Shown: positions 1-9,630 of the stretch, one piece after another
How the letters are laid out: the number at the start of each line of letters is the position of its first letter
How positions within the stretch are numbered: position 1 is the first letter of the stretch
Virus record (IMG/VR): IMGVR_UViG_3300031712_000003
Location: 1 to 64,000 of that record
DNA length: 64,000 nucleotides
Direction: 5' to 3' (one strand)
Source: a virus
Notes under the pieces: generated by a model
Database searches by the model: none
Told to the model about the DNA's origin: nothing
The model's input: only the letters and a program-made list of their open reading frames with translations
Translations under genes and position numbers: made by a program

Positions 1-3000
1 GTAGTACTCGAGTCAATAAACAACCCAACGAACCCACCAGGGTCTCGAAGTAACTGATAGGTGTGATCCATCGTCCATTCTAATTGAGACGGAATCCTAT
101 ACTCAACTATCGTGTGTCCAGGCTGAGGAAACTGATTTGTAAATGTGATAGTGTTAGTACTTACCAAGAATACTGAGTATACCCCTCGATTAGCTCCGAA
201 ATCTATGATGACGTCATCCCCACCTTGAACTCCAGAAGCGACAAAGTCCGCCAAGAGATCAGTGAGTTGATTACCAGCTGTCCTAGCTGAACCCTTAGCC
301 TTAAGAGGCAGATAGTACCCAAGAAGGCTGTTTGAGTCAGCTCCCTTCCAAATACCAACGTAGTGCGATACTCCAGTGGGGTTTTGGGATCTCCAACCAT
401 TCACATAGTACCAATCCACCACGGAAAGAGATTGACTACTGCTAGCTGTCGAGGATCCGAACGAGAGTATCGGGGTTGATACTGGAGAGACCGTAGTGAA
501 CCCAGAGTATGCGAAGGAGCCAAGGAGCGTTCCATCAACGAATAGAATCACCAAGTCAGCTGCAGTGTTCTTGGCTACACGGTAGATATGTGGCTGATGG
601 TCATCCCAATTGAAAGGAAATGATGCGAGTACAAGTCCATCCGAGTGGAGAGCTACCTCAGGGACTGGAGTCTTTCTTAGCATGACCCCAATAGTTTTGG
701 TGCCATCATAGACGTCAGACGTCGCGCCACAGAATTGATCTGACGTCAAGTCAGGAGTTGAGGATAGAACAGCACACTTAAACTCGTAGTAGTAGTCAAT
801 TGATGCTGAAAAGATCCGATTAACAGAGGACGAGATCTCAAGATCATCTATGGCGAAGACACGCCCATCAACTAAACTATTGTCACTAATCCGGAGAGTG
901 CGTCCGACCATAACCACTGGGGCTCCACCAAGAGAAGTCCAAGAGCGTGGGGTTGCCTCTTGTGGAAGCGACCGACCTGGATAACTAACCTTCGGTTGTG
1001 GGGTTGTCGGGAAGAAGCAAACTTGAACGAGACGATTCCCATCGTCTATCGCCACCATAACAGCGTTCGGAGTAATCCCATGGGTGAACGTTCGAAGGCT
1101 GACTTCGAAGTCAAGTACTGTATTGGAAGTTGTACCCAACAATGGCTCAATACGAGTGAACCCTTTGAAGTCACCACCGACTAGACCGACTTCCTGCGAG
1201 GTTGGTAGATCAGTCGCCGAGGTAGAGTCGAGTACCAATGCTCCACCGAGTAGGCTCTCGTTCCCATGGTACCCAACTGGAGTCCACGGAGGCGAGGCAT
1301 CCTCTGGTAGCAGGGTCGGAATATAGGAAGCAAAGGATGACGGGACGCTTTGCTGAGGATTGGTGGGCAGGACTAAATAGTGAACGAAATCCCAAGCACT
1401 CCGGCTTGTAGCTCCTCTGCTCAAAGCTCCGAAGAATATGTTCTGAATCTCGTTGAAGGAGTCGTTCAGCTCCTCTAAGAATGGTAACTGGTCCTCGGAT
1501 ATAGCCAGGCTGGCCACAACCTCACCATCGACATAGAACCTGACAACACCACTTGTATCCCGAAACAGGCGATAAGAGTGGAGGACAGACCAGTCGAAGG
1601 TAAATGGTAGCCCTGTCGGGTTGCCAAGACTATCGACCCCACCAGACCAAGCTGTAATAAGGGTTGGGTTGTTTCCATTACCTCTTGTGAGGAATCCAAT
1701 CTTGCGCACCCCACCATCAAGCAAGTACCCGAGGATCACAGCTCGATTACTATCGGACCACCCAGTGCAAAGCCCGGTGAAGACTCCGTCAGGGGTCGTA
1801 GCATCAACCCTCAAGCGCCAAGTCGTTGCATAGGCATGAGGGAAGGTCAGGTCAACACCACGGCTCCAATAGAATGGTTGCCCCTCAGGGAACGGCCCAA
1901 TCGTGTTGCTGATGACGGTTAGGATGCCGCCGGTGACTGAAGCTGTTCCTGTACCAACTCGCTGCCACGGATTGGCGGAGTCAGCTTCAGGTAGTGAGTT
2001 AGCATCATAGGCTACGGATACCTGAGATATCTGACGAGACAGAGGCGGGAACGCAACTCGATTCTTCGGAGTATTCAACAACAATGAAGTCGGGTCATTC
2101 GAGAGAGCAGTGTAGGCCCGCTCATACGCCCGATAGAACAGCTCACGAAGTTTTGGCTGTGGCTTTGGGGCTCGAATGTCATCATCCGAGATCCTAGCCT
2201 GTGCACCCCTAGTTGATTGAATCGCGTTACGGTAGGGGAACACCCTAGTACCATTGACTCCGTTTTCCCTATTCCATCTATTTGACACGAACTCAAGAGA
2301 GTTCATCCGGCGGATCTCAACCGTGGGGTCATTGATCCATGAATAGTCAACTGAGATAGTAGAGCCAGGTAATGGGGGGTCAAGAAGAACGATCTGCCCA
2401 AGAAGTCCTACAACCCTATCGACTAGAACCGGGTTACCGTTGACAATAACTGACACATCTGATGGCTCGTTAGCAATGAACCCATTTCTATGGTCAACTA
2501 TTGACCATACATTAGAAATGATGTTGTTGCTTGGATCAGTCGCCGGAGCCCTAAAGCTGGCTTGAACCTTGACTCTGGTTGGGCTGATAACCGCTAGAAT
2601 CTTGTAATCGCCACCGTTAACAGGGTCTACTGTCGAAGTAGCAGCCTCTAGCCTAAGATATAGGCCGACATGAGTTGAATCCAAGCTGGCCCCAGGAACA
2701 ACTACCTCACTTGTAGTTACAGTTCCGAAGAATCGGACTGGAGTCGTCTGAACTGACCATTGACTACCAGACTGTACAATCAGCTCGGGTTTGGTAATCG
2801 GACCCTTATTAGTGAAGATGGATCGATAGGGGTAAGGGATCAGAGCTTGGAAGGTAGCTGTGTTAGCCCCGAAGATGACAAGATCCAAGTCAGTAGAGTG
2901 AACAGCACCAGTGACAGTCACGATATAAGTACCAGCCACAATACCAGACACATACAAGGCCACAACTTTAGAGTCTGCCGTGAACACTCCGAGGATGGTC

Positions 3001-3266
3001 ACAGCTGAAGGCCCAGAGAATGAGTATGAGGCTGGGTCGAGTAAGACCGAATCAACCATCATATCTTTGCTGAACTTGACTAGTACGATGCTACTACTTA
3101 GAAGTAACTCTGCTGAATCAACAAATAGTGCTGAGGCTACTGCGTTGGCATGCAGGTTAGATGACCCTTGGAAGGTTATTGACAGAGTGGTAGCCGTTGC
3201 ACCAACCCCCAAGAGGATATTGCCAGGCTGACTACTAGATGTTCCGAGTATTCCTGTAAAGGCCAT
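1..3266 (-). CDS. Large tail fibre or baseplate-distal protein with LamG-like regions (partial, 3' end cut)
   Basis: The reading frame opens at an ATG at 3266, preceded by AAGAGGAC as ribosome binding site, and stays open without a stop to base 1. At least 1088 residues are present and the C-terminus is missing. The protein is rich in beta-type, Ser/Thr/Val segments. Two stretches, about residues 465-625 and 735-955, look like LamG/concanavalin-type lectin folds: each has a strand ending FYVDGEVVASL or ILFVDGTLLGSF followed by a conserved aromatic strand. A GVxxGDxV module lies near residues 1000-1050 and resembles modules in other large proteins here. It is the last gene seen after baseplate J and gpI-like genes, where tail-fibre genes usually lie, so binding to the host surface is likely. 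That role is inferred from position and fold resemblance. Confidence 0.8.
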   Translation of the reverse strand, partial: MAFTGILGTSSSQPGNILLGVGATATTLSITFQGSSNLHANAVASALFVDSAELLLSSSIVLVKFSKDMMVDSVLLDPASYSFSGPSAVTILGVFTADSKVVALYVSGIVAGTYIVTVTGAVHSTDLDLVIFGANTATFQALIPYPYRSIFTNKGPITKPELIVQSGSQWSVQTTPVRFFGTVTTSEVVVPGASLDSTHVGLYLRLEAATSTVDPVNGGDYKILAVISPTRVKVQASFRAPATDPSNNIISNVWSIVDHRNGFIANEPSDVSVIVNGNPVLVDRVVGLLGQIVLLDPPLPGSTISVDYSWINDPTVEIRRMNSLEFVSNRWNRENGVNGTRVFPYRNAIQSTRGAQARISDDDIRAPKPQPKLRELFYRAYERAYTALSNDPTSLLLNTPKNRVAFPPLSRQISQVSVAYDANSLPEADSANPWQRVGTGTASVTGGILTVISNTIGPFPEGQPFYWSRGVDLTFPHAYATTWRLRVDATTPDGVFTGLCTGWSDSNRAVILGYLLDGGVRKIGFLTRGNGNNPTLITAWSGGVDSLGNPTGLPFTFDWSVLHSYRLFRDTSGVVRFYVDGEVVASLAISEDQLPFLEELNDSFNEIQNIFFGALSRGATSRSAWDFVHYLVLPTNPQQSVPSSFASYIPTLLPEDASPPWTPVGYHGNESLLGGALVLDSTSATDLPTSQEVGLVGGDFKGFTRIEPLLGTTSNTVLDFEVSLRTFTHGITPNAVMVAIDDGNRLVQVCFFPTTPQPKVSYPGRSLPQEATPRSWTSLGGAPVVMVGRTLRISDNSLVDGRVFAIDDLEISSSVNRIFSASIDYYYEFKCAVLSSTPDLTSDQFCGATSDVYDGTKTIGVMLRKTPVPEVALHSDGLVLASFPFNWDDHQPHIYRVAKNTAADLVILFVDGTLLGSFAYSGFTTVSPVSTPILSFGSSTASSSQSLSVVDWYYVNGWRSQNPTGVSHYVGIWKGADSNSLLGYYLPLKAKGSARTAGNQLTDLLADFVASGVQGGDDVIIDFGANRGVYSVFLVSTNTITFTNQFPQPGHTIVEYRIPSQLEWTMDHTYQLLRDPGGFVGLFIDSST

Positions 3267-3274
3267 CTGTCCTC

Positions 3275-4087
3275 TTAGAAGTCACCTGTGTGGTCTTCGC
3301 CTATCACGAGTTGATTGACCTTTCGACCCAAGCGATCTTGATCTAGTAACCCATGTGAGTACACCCTAAAGTCATCGTAGTAGTAACTTGATAGACTACC
3401 CCTCGAAGCATCCAAGATCCCAAGCCCACCATTTGGATTGTATTGATCAGTGAATACATACCGAATCTTGAATAAGGTGTGCGCGGGCCGAATGATATTC
3501 AATATGAGACGAACGTTGGCTTCGAGAGTGAAGGTGTCCGTTGGGAACCCAGTCACAGTGTCGGTAACGTCGACTTGAAACCCAAACTCATCGGAGATGT
3601 CAAAACCTGAGGCAGGTAACCTAGCCTGCAGGAAGTTCTCTGTGAAGGTCAGGGCACCAGTGAAGAACAACTGAACACCTTGAACCATTGCCTTGGGGAT
3701 TGAACCCTCAAAGTAGATCCCGATCACATTGAGTAGAAACTGCCTGAACTGCTCATCATCATAGTTGGTCGTCGGCAAGTGACCATCCATGAAGACCATG
3801 TATCCGATCAGTGTATAGAGGAAATCAGTACGAGTTGTCTCAAAGTCTATGTCAAACTTGACATCCTCTAGCGCCAACTCCAAGCGAGCCAGCTCCAAAG
3901 CGACGGCCTTGACTTCAACTGAATAGTTTGGGCCTTCTATCGTCGAGATGTAGTTGCTAGGCAGAAGGTCGAGCAAATTCTTGAATATACTCTGAGTTCT
4001 TTGAATAAGGCGTAGGTTGTACTCCTTACCATCTTGATCAACCGTATGGTTGAGCCGATCTGGGTCATTTACAAATCGATCAGCCAT
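3275..4087 (-). CDS. Baseplate protein, gpI-like position (tail protein following baseplate J)
   Basis: A 270-residue protein that starts in a TAATG overlap with the end of the baseplate J gene, indicating coupled translation. The N-terminal half is helical and acidic (DLLPSNYISTIEGPNYS, then ELARLELALEDVKFDIDF), and the C-terminal half is mixed. In P2- and Mu-like phages the gene after J encodes gpI, which links the baseplate to the fibres. Length, position and helical N-terminus fit that role, but I see no signature that proves the family. The fibre gene follows after 8 bases. Confidence 0.75.
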   Translation of the reverse strand: MADRFVNDPDRLNHTVDQDGKEYNLRLIQRTQSIFKNLLDLLPSNYISTIEGPNYSVEVKAVALELARLELALEDVKFDIDFETTRTDFLYTLIGYMVFMDGHLPTTNYDDEQFRQFLLNVIGIYFEGSIPKAMVQGVQLFFTGALTFTENFLQARLPASGFDISDEFGFQVDVTDTVTGFPTDTFTLEANVRLILNIIRPAHTLFKIRYVFTDQYNPNGGLGILDASRGSLSSYYYDDFRVYSHGLLDQDRLGRKVNQLVIGEDHTGDF

Positions 4088-7000
4088 TACATAGCCTGTG
4101 CATAGGTGATTGTGAAGTTGCCCAAGGTGATGAACTCAACACTGGTGGCTGGGATATCATGCGACCCGGAGTCCCCACGAATGACGTAGGAAACCGTGTA
4201 GAAGTGATCAGTTGGTAGGTCAGGAATAACCCCAAAGCCGGCCAATGAAAAGACTATGTGATTTGCAGTCCTTCTTAGGAGCTCCGCTTGTTGCGTGCTC
4301 GAGGTGGTGAAGCCCGCGGCTACCAAGGTAGCCGTATCAGTGTACCCGTTGATAACGGCCCCTCCCGCTCCAATGATGAATGCTTGCTGAGGGGCGAGAG
4401 CTACCTGAGCAAGAGCACCCACCAGTAGCATAGCCTCGTCATCTTGGAAAACTCCCTTGTGCTCAGTAACAAGGCCACCACCATCCGTCGTTGGGAAAGC
4501 AAGTGGATTGGTCAAGAGATAGGCAACGTTGCTCCCATGGTCCAATGAGCTGAGGTGCAGATAGGCCGACGTAAGAGACTCACGAAGCTTCCTAGACCCA
4601 TCTGCGTAGGCCATGCGAGCCAAGGGTACCACTGGGAAGTCAACACCCTGGGACTCGTCAATCGCATGAATGACATCACCCTGAGCCAAGCCACGTCCAA
4701 TGAGCCTCTGATCCGTCTCCAAACTGGTATTGGTACGAATGTCAGGATCAGCCTTATCCTTCGTGGCCCCTACAAGCAACTGGACCGTGGTCTCAAGGGT
4801 GATTGAGTTCTCGATAGCCTGCTTGATGATCACATCCGCCGTCGTGTGCCGCTTGCTATTCACCGTCCGCTGAAGCTGTTGCAGCAAGTCATTAATCACA
4901 TAATTGACTGTGAAGTTCTCGTCGTGTGAGTAATCCACCGAGACTGTAGCCCCGTTGACAATGTCTGAAGTAGCGGTCCTCAGGATCTTGGCAGGAGTGG
5001 TTGCTCCGCCTTCGAGTACCTCATAATCCGGAATCGTAGCATCAGGGCCGTCATACTCGATAGACCGATCTGCACTGAATACACGAATACTCTTGGTATT
5101 AATGCCAATACTTCCGAGGGGTATTGGTTGAGCACCAACCAATACGTGATTCTCATTGTTGACTTGGATGCTAGCGCCCGAGGGGATACCACCTACCTGG
5201 TTGATTGACAGGTAGTCGGTGGAAATCGTGCTCTCACCCTCCAACAGAGGATCAGCAGTCTTATAGAGATTGTAGCCTAAGGTGCTGTTCAAAGCACCGG
5301 ACACCTCTCCAACTACGGACACTACTCGACGCACAGGCTGAAAGGTGAAGGTGAATTGGTTGACACTTCGGAAACGATAGTCAGCTGTTACAACATCATC
5401 GAAGTTGGTGACTACTTGACCAGGGATGCTCGCATCTACCTGGAAGGTCTGGTAGTCAATGATGATAACTCCTGTGAGCAAATAATTGAGACCCTGAGTG
5501 ACGTTACGAACTCCGAACCCAAGAGTGAGGTTGTCAAGAATCTCTGTGATAGGGGTTGTCGAGGTTACCCGACTATCTTGGACTCGGAAGATGAGGTTGG
5601 TGGCGTCCAATACAATGCAGGTGATATCCCTCGCGATATCGTAGGTAAATGCAAACCTCTCGGATACCTGACGCTCCTGAGTACCCTGAATCCAAATATC
5701 AACCTTGCCACCGATGTGCTTGTGCCTAACCTCATCGTAATCGCGCATCATCAGCTCGTCGCCGCTCTTGACGATCTTGGACTTAACGATACCTACCTGC
5801 TCAGCTGAAGTTGAGGCATACCCTCCGGCGGTACCAGTATCTACTGAGTAACCTAGCATACATCGAGTTGCTAGGTCTGAATTGCTCTCTCGGTCTGACC
5901 CAAAGACAGTAGCGTCGTTGTTAACAACCTGAAAACCTGAGACACCCTGAACACTTGTGATCTGCCCAGCAGGTCTATTCCCATCAGACCCCACTGTCTC
6001 AGCGATGATGTCTACGGTAATCTCGTACTGTTTAGTGTCGAAGTTGTAGTAGGTGTCTGCGATAGCTGCAGACATTAGGTATGACCCACCAACTCGGAAC
6101 CTCACTGAAGGGATACCGAGAGACGAGTCAGCATTTGTCGTTACAATCGTACCTGTTGGGATAGGCAGGTCGAACGAGGGGCGGGTCGGAGTGTAGAAAA
6201 CCTCTTGACCAAAGGCTGGACGCCCTGGCAACCGAGACTTGTTGATGTTCCCTGCGAGCTTGTCGAAAGCTGAATCAATTAGGCTTTGAACAGCATCGTT
6301 TGTTGAGTATCCGAGAGCCGCTTTGAGGGCAGTCTTGTAGGCGCTACCATCTACCGGATCCGAAACCCCATCACCATTGGCATCATCAATCTGGAGAAGA
6401 GTCAGGAAGCTCTGAGTACGATTGACGAAGTCTATGAGGAAGTAGAGCCTTTCAGCTTCTGAACTGAAAGGGTCGATTGAGACATCTCTCGTGGTTGACC
6501 CTGGAATAAGTCCAATTTCAGCATTCACCCTTTGGACGGCAGTTACATAGTCAGTAACCACCTGAAACTGAGTGCGACCAGGTAATGATCGTACCGAGGT
6601 GTCAATGATCAGTGGACTCCCGAGCACCTCTTGAGAGAAAGCGCTCTCTACCTCTGAACTAGTCAGTGGATCAAAGTACACTCCAGTCACGACATAGTAG
6701 AGAGGATCGGTATCAGCTACCCCAGACCACTGGTCGTCATTGATGCTATCCGGTGTCCCAGAACGAACGTGCTCAAATCCAATGAACTCAGTTAGCGAGT
6801 AGTCTTCAAAGGTTGAGGTGAATCGAATCTTGTTGCTATAGACCGACGTGTCATACGTCCGATCCAACTTAGTAGCAATAGTGTTTCCGAACTCATCCTT
6901 ACTAACCACACTGACTGCTAGGAACTGATCCCCCGCATCGAATATTGTCTGATCGGAGGCAAACTGATTGGCATTCTCCTCAAAGATCGTGGACTTCGCG

Positions 7001-7533
7001 GAGACCGTAGTTGCATTAATCTTATAGTACCCAGTGGTACCACCAGCTGAGGTTGAGGCGTAGAAGTTGTAACCAACAAAGTTGGTCGGAAGCGGTATTC
7101 CTGCAGTACTGAAGCGCTGGACTGGGAGAGCTGATAGAACCCGAACTGAACCCCTTAGCCTTCGCATGCGGATACCGGAAGGAGTCTCCACTTGGAGTAC
7201 GTCAGATTGGCTAATGAGGGTCGCCTGGACTGTAGAAGGGACGCTCACCCCTCCAACAATGTCAATAGTACGGACCTGAATAGTATTGATCCCGGGACTA
7301 AGAGCTAGACCATCAGGGTAACTGTTCAGGTTAGGAATGGTGAAACTTGGGAGGTTGAAGTCAACGAGAGTCGAGTCCGAGACGAAGGCAGCACCATTGA
7401 TAGATACTTGGATGTCAGAGGTCGAGCTATCGACCTTACCCTGAATCACAATGGATTCTTGATTAGTCGTGAAAACAAGGTTCGTAGTGTAACCAGAACC
7501 ATCCCGGAGCAAGATCTGTGGTGCGGTAGCCAT
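4087..7533 (-). CDS. Baseplate J-like wedge protein
   Basis: A 1148-residue protein. The middle holds the baseplate J pattern: IPTGTIVTTNADSS leading a beta strand, then GSDGNRPAGQITSVQG, GFQVVNNDATVFGSDRESN and DLATRCMLGYSV. In Mu gp47, P2 gpJ and T4 gp6 this region forms the wedge core. The family is usually 300-500 residues, so this copy carries a long N-terminal extension of about 400 residues (two or three Ig-like beta domains and a helical part with a DANGDGVSDPVDGS calcium-loop-like segment) and a long C-terminal extension. The start ATG at 7533 lies 8 bases after the gp25-like gene. Its end overlaps the next start as TAATG. Confidence 0.9.
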   Translation of the reverse strand: MATAPQILLRDGSGYTTNLVFTTNQESIVIQGKVDSSTSDIQVSINGAAFVSDSTLVDFNLPSFTIPNLNSYPDGLALSPGINTIQVRTIDIVGGVSVPSTVQATLISQSDVLQVETPSGIRMRRLRGSVRVLSALPVQRFSTAGIPLPTNFVGYNFYASTSAGGTTGYYKINATTVSAKSTIFEENANQFASDQTIFDAGDQFLAVSVVSKDEFGNTIATKLDRTYDTSVYSNKIRFTSTFEDYSLTEFIGFEHVRSGTPDSINDDQWSGVADTDPLYYVVTGVYFDPLTSSEVESAFSQEVLGSPLIIDTSVRSLPGRTQFQVVTDYVTAVQRVNAEIGLIPGSTTRDVSIDPFSSEAERLYFLIDFVNRTQSFLTLLQIDDANGDGVSDPVDGSAYKTALKAALGYSTNDAVQSLIDSAFDKLAGNINKSRLPGRPAFGQEVFYTPTRPSFDLPIPTGTIVTTNADSSLGIPSVRFRVGGSYLMSAAIADTYYNFDTKQYEITVDIIAETVGSDGNRPAGQITSVQGVSGFQVVNNDATVFGSDRESNSDLATRCMLGYSVDTGTAGGYASTSAEQVGIVKSKIVKSGDELMMRDYDEVRHKHIGGKVDIWIQGTQERQVSERFAFTYDIARDITCIVLDATNLIFRVQDSRVTSTTPITEILDNLTLGFGVRNVTQGLNYLLTGVIIIDYQTFQVDASIPGQVVTNFDDVVTADYRFRSVNQFTFTFQPVRRVVSVVGEVSGALNSTLGYNLYKTADPLLEGESTISTDYLSINQVGGIPSGASIQVNNENHVLVGAQPIPLGSIGINTKSIRVFSADRSIEYDGPDATIPDYEVLEGGATTPAKILRTATSDIVNGATVSVDYSHDENFTVNYVINDLLQQLQRTVNSKRHTTADVIIKQAIENSITLETTVQLLVGATKDKADPDIRTNTSLETDQRLIGRGLAQGDVIHAIDESQGVDFPVVPLARMAYADGSRKLRESLTSAYLHLSSLDHGSNVAYLLTNPLAFPTTDGGGLVTEHKGVFQDDEAMLLVGALAQVALAPQQAFIIGAGGAVINGYTDTATLVAAGFTTSSTQQAELLRRTANHIVFSLAGFGVIPDLPTDHFYTVSYVIRGDSGSHDIPATSVEFITLGNFTITYAQAM

Positions 7534-7541
7534 ACTACGCC

Positions 7542-8678
7542 TTATTGAACTAATGAGTACTTTTGTAAGTTGTTGACGATCTCTTGTTGAGCCGTCGCGC
7601 CTAGTAGGTTATTTGGGTATGGAAGCCGCAACCCACGTGTTAGTTGGATTGGTTTCAGGGATCTATTTGAAACTGTGGCAGTAATGAACAGAACTGTCGG
7701 GTCATCCTGGCTCTGCTCCAATGCCACCCCTTGCAATTGGAACGGGAACTCCTCATCAGAGACAGCTTGACCTACCGTCTCCTCCTGTTGTTTCTTGATG
7801 GATTGCCAGCGACCGAAAGCAGTGTTGATGTCTGAGATGATTCGATTCTGAAGAATCCCACCAACTACGAGCTTCTCACCAATTTGGTCAATGATTCTAG
7901 TACCATACCAGTTGTGGAATGAGTTAGTACCAGTGATAGTGTAGATGATCTTCTGTAACTCCTGAATCAGGAGTATCTCGTCACGTACTTGATTGACTTC
8001 CCCAGTAACACCGTAGCGCCAATCGTTCTCGATTCCAAGACCACCACACCTACGACACTCTTGACGAACGGTAGTGTAGTTGATCTCCAGGAAGTTGAGA
8101 TCCGCTTGAAGTGGCTCATCAAAGACAATCAAGCGCAGAGGGCGATCCGCTAGAGTGCCTGTCTTATTGACCAGAGCCCACCCAGGGAACACCTTCTTAC
8201 CATTGAAATGTCGGTTGACTGGGATCCCGAGTAGCGTTGCCAGGGTACTCGTCGAGTCAAGAAAGGCGGTCGCATCCTTACCAAGTAAGTTGGACCGGAA
8301 GAGCATTTTGTTATTTTGAGTGTAGAACTGCAGCCCATTCACTCTTGTGTTGATGGATAGTGCCAGGTGATCTGGTTGAATTCGAAGTCCACTCGGAATC
8401 CTAACATCCTGCCAAGGATCGTTACCAACCCTGAACCTCAACCTATCATTGACCCCAGCTATGATCGTGAAAGGACCAGAACGAGTCCCACCAGACTGCG
8501 CCGGAGTTTCAACCCCATAGGAGGGGATCTCAGCAACACCATTGGCTCGAACCACAACTGAATTGGATGAGGCGATGGGTCGCAACGGAGTAGCCACCTG
8601 CCTGTCCCCACGCATTAGCAGATACTCTTCAGCTACCAAATGAGTGCATAACTGCTCTAATTGGCGGTCATAGCTCAT
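7542..8678 (-). CDS. gp25-like baseplate wedge protein with N-terminal IN-motif-like domain
   Basis: A 378-residue protein. The C-terminal part (about 225-360) has the layout of the gp25/GPW wedge family: a helix (EILLIQELQKIIYTITGT), a short FHNWYGTRI segment, a helix (NRIISDINTAFGRWQSIKKQ) and a final strand (TVLFITATVSN). It also lies directly before baseplate J, as gp25 does. The family is normally about 130 residues. The extra N-terminus (about 60-180) has GPFTIIAGVNDRLRFRVG and then LATLLGIP, a pattern also found three times in the sheath protein. A CRRCGG motif sits near residue 210. The start overlaps the preceding stop by four bases. Confidence 0.72.
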   Translation of the reverse strand: MSYDRQLEQLCTHLVAEEYLLMRGDRQVATPLRPIASSNSVVVRANGVAEIPSYGVETPAQSGGTRSGPFTIIAGVNDRLRFRVGNDPWQDVRIPSGLRIQPDHLALSINTRVNGLQFYTQNNKMLFRSNLLGKDATAFLDSTSTLATLLGIPVNRHFNGKKVFPGWALVNKTGTLADRPLRLIVFDEPLQADLNFLEINYTTVRQECRRCGGLGIENDWRYGVTGEVNQVRDEILLIQELQKIIYTITGTNSFHNWYGTRIIDQIGEKLVVGGILQNRIISDINTAFGRWQSIKKQQEETVGQAVSDEEFPFQLQGVALEQSQDDPTVLFITATVSNRSLKPIQLTRGLRLPYPNNLLGATAQQEIVNNLQKYSLVQ

Positions 8679-9424
8679 GTATTTGACCCTCCACCGGAAG
8701 TCGTATAGCCATCGGAGCCGCGCTCGAACGATGGCCCATCTGTCGGCGCACGAGTACCACCCTGGTCGTAGGATGACATAGGAGCATGGGTGTACTTACC
8801 AAATGGGTCTTGCCCCTTGTCATCCGCAATAGCACGATAACTAGGATCAATGAACAACTGGTTTACCAGTGCTATGAGATTCTCAAGTGAGCCATCAGAA
8901 TCAACTGATTTCTTGATAGCGTTGAGTTCGTTGACCTCATCCTGTAGCTGATCTGAGTAGTCTATGGCCCGCCGAATCTTGCGCTCAATCTTCTCAAGAC
9001 GATCTAGGTTGCCCTCAGTCCAAGACCGCATTGAACGAACTGCATTACCAGAGTCACCATCAGATAGCCCTGGAAGAGGTAGAGGCTCACCATTGGAAAG
9101 TATCTTTGAGGTGGCTGTCTCGGTCCCCTTCAGATAGTAAACAGGATCGCTCTTGCTTCGTACTTGCAAGTCATAGAACGGATCCCCACCGAGAACCTCG
9201 TAAGCCGAAATGAGCTTGCCAATGTAGGTAGTAAATCCAGGGGATCCTGTTGAGTAGGATGTTGGTCTCCCTCCTGTATCGTAGGCAAATTGGAGGAATC
9301 CAACTCGTTGTTGCTCAATAGCCAAGTGCTTGATTCTAAAGTCGATATAAACCATCTGACTTCGCACATAAGTAGCGAGTCTGGTGAACTGCGACTTGTT
9401 GAAGGTCCCGAGAAAATCGAGCAT
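8675..9424 (-). CDS. Structural protein of unknown function, baseplate cluster
   Basis: A 249-residue protein, not recognised. The N-terminal third has helices and aromatic residues. A charged coiled-coil-like helix spans about residues 135-175 (LDRLEKIERKIRRAIDYSDQ). The tail from about 205 is Gly/Ser/Asp-rich and likely disordered. It lies between a small endonuclease remnant and the gp25-like gene and ends in an ATGA overlap with the latter, so it is probably co-translated with wedge proteins. A baseplate role is inferred from location only. Confidence 0.75.
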   Translation of the reverse strand: MLDFLGTFNKSQFTRLATYVRSQMVYIDFRIKHLAIEQQRVGFLQFAYDTGGRPTSYSTGSPGFTTYIGKLISAYEVLGGDPFYDLQVRSKSDPVYYLKGTETATSKILSNGEPLPLPGLSDGDSGNAVRSMRSWTEGNLDRLEKIERKIRRAIDYSDQLQDEVNELNAIKKSVDSDGSLENLIALVNQLFIDPSYRAIADDKGQDPFGKYTHAPMSSYDQGGTRAPTDGPSFERGSDGYTTSGGGSNT

Positions 9425-9427
9425 AGT

Positions 9428-9604
9428 TTATCCTACCTTTTTCTCGTGAGGTGCTTCGGCGTACTTATGAAGATACTTGATTGCTGAGGCTAGAATACTA
9501 GGAGAGTCCTTAGCAAACCCTATCATTCTATTGCAGCTACTGCACAGAATACCTCGTATAGCACCGGTACTAGGATGACAAGTAGCCTTCTTTTCGGTTT
9601 TCAT
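9428..9604 (-). CDS. Small endonuclease VII-like remnant (58 aa)
   Basis: A 58-residue reading frame in the 206-base gap between two structural genes. It starts with ATG at 9604 and is preceded by an in-frame TAG. It contains CHPSTGAIRGILCSSCNRMI and then a helix ILASAIKYLHKY. This matches the second half of the recombination endonuclease VII family, where an HxxTGxxRGxLCxxCN segment precedes a helix ending in YL. The first half, which carries the first CxxC zinc pair and the leading DHxH catalytic residues, is missing. It may be a decayed homing-type endonuclease or a small zinc-binding derivative. The ribosome binding site is weak (GAAGG). Confidence 0.6.
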   Translation of the reverse strand: MKTEKKATCHPSTGAIRGILCSSCNRMIGFAKDSPSILASAIKYLHKYAEAPHEKKVG

Positions 9605-9630
9605 CTAAAACCTTCACCACACCATGAGCA

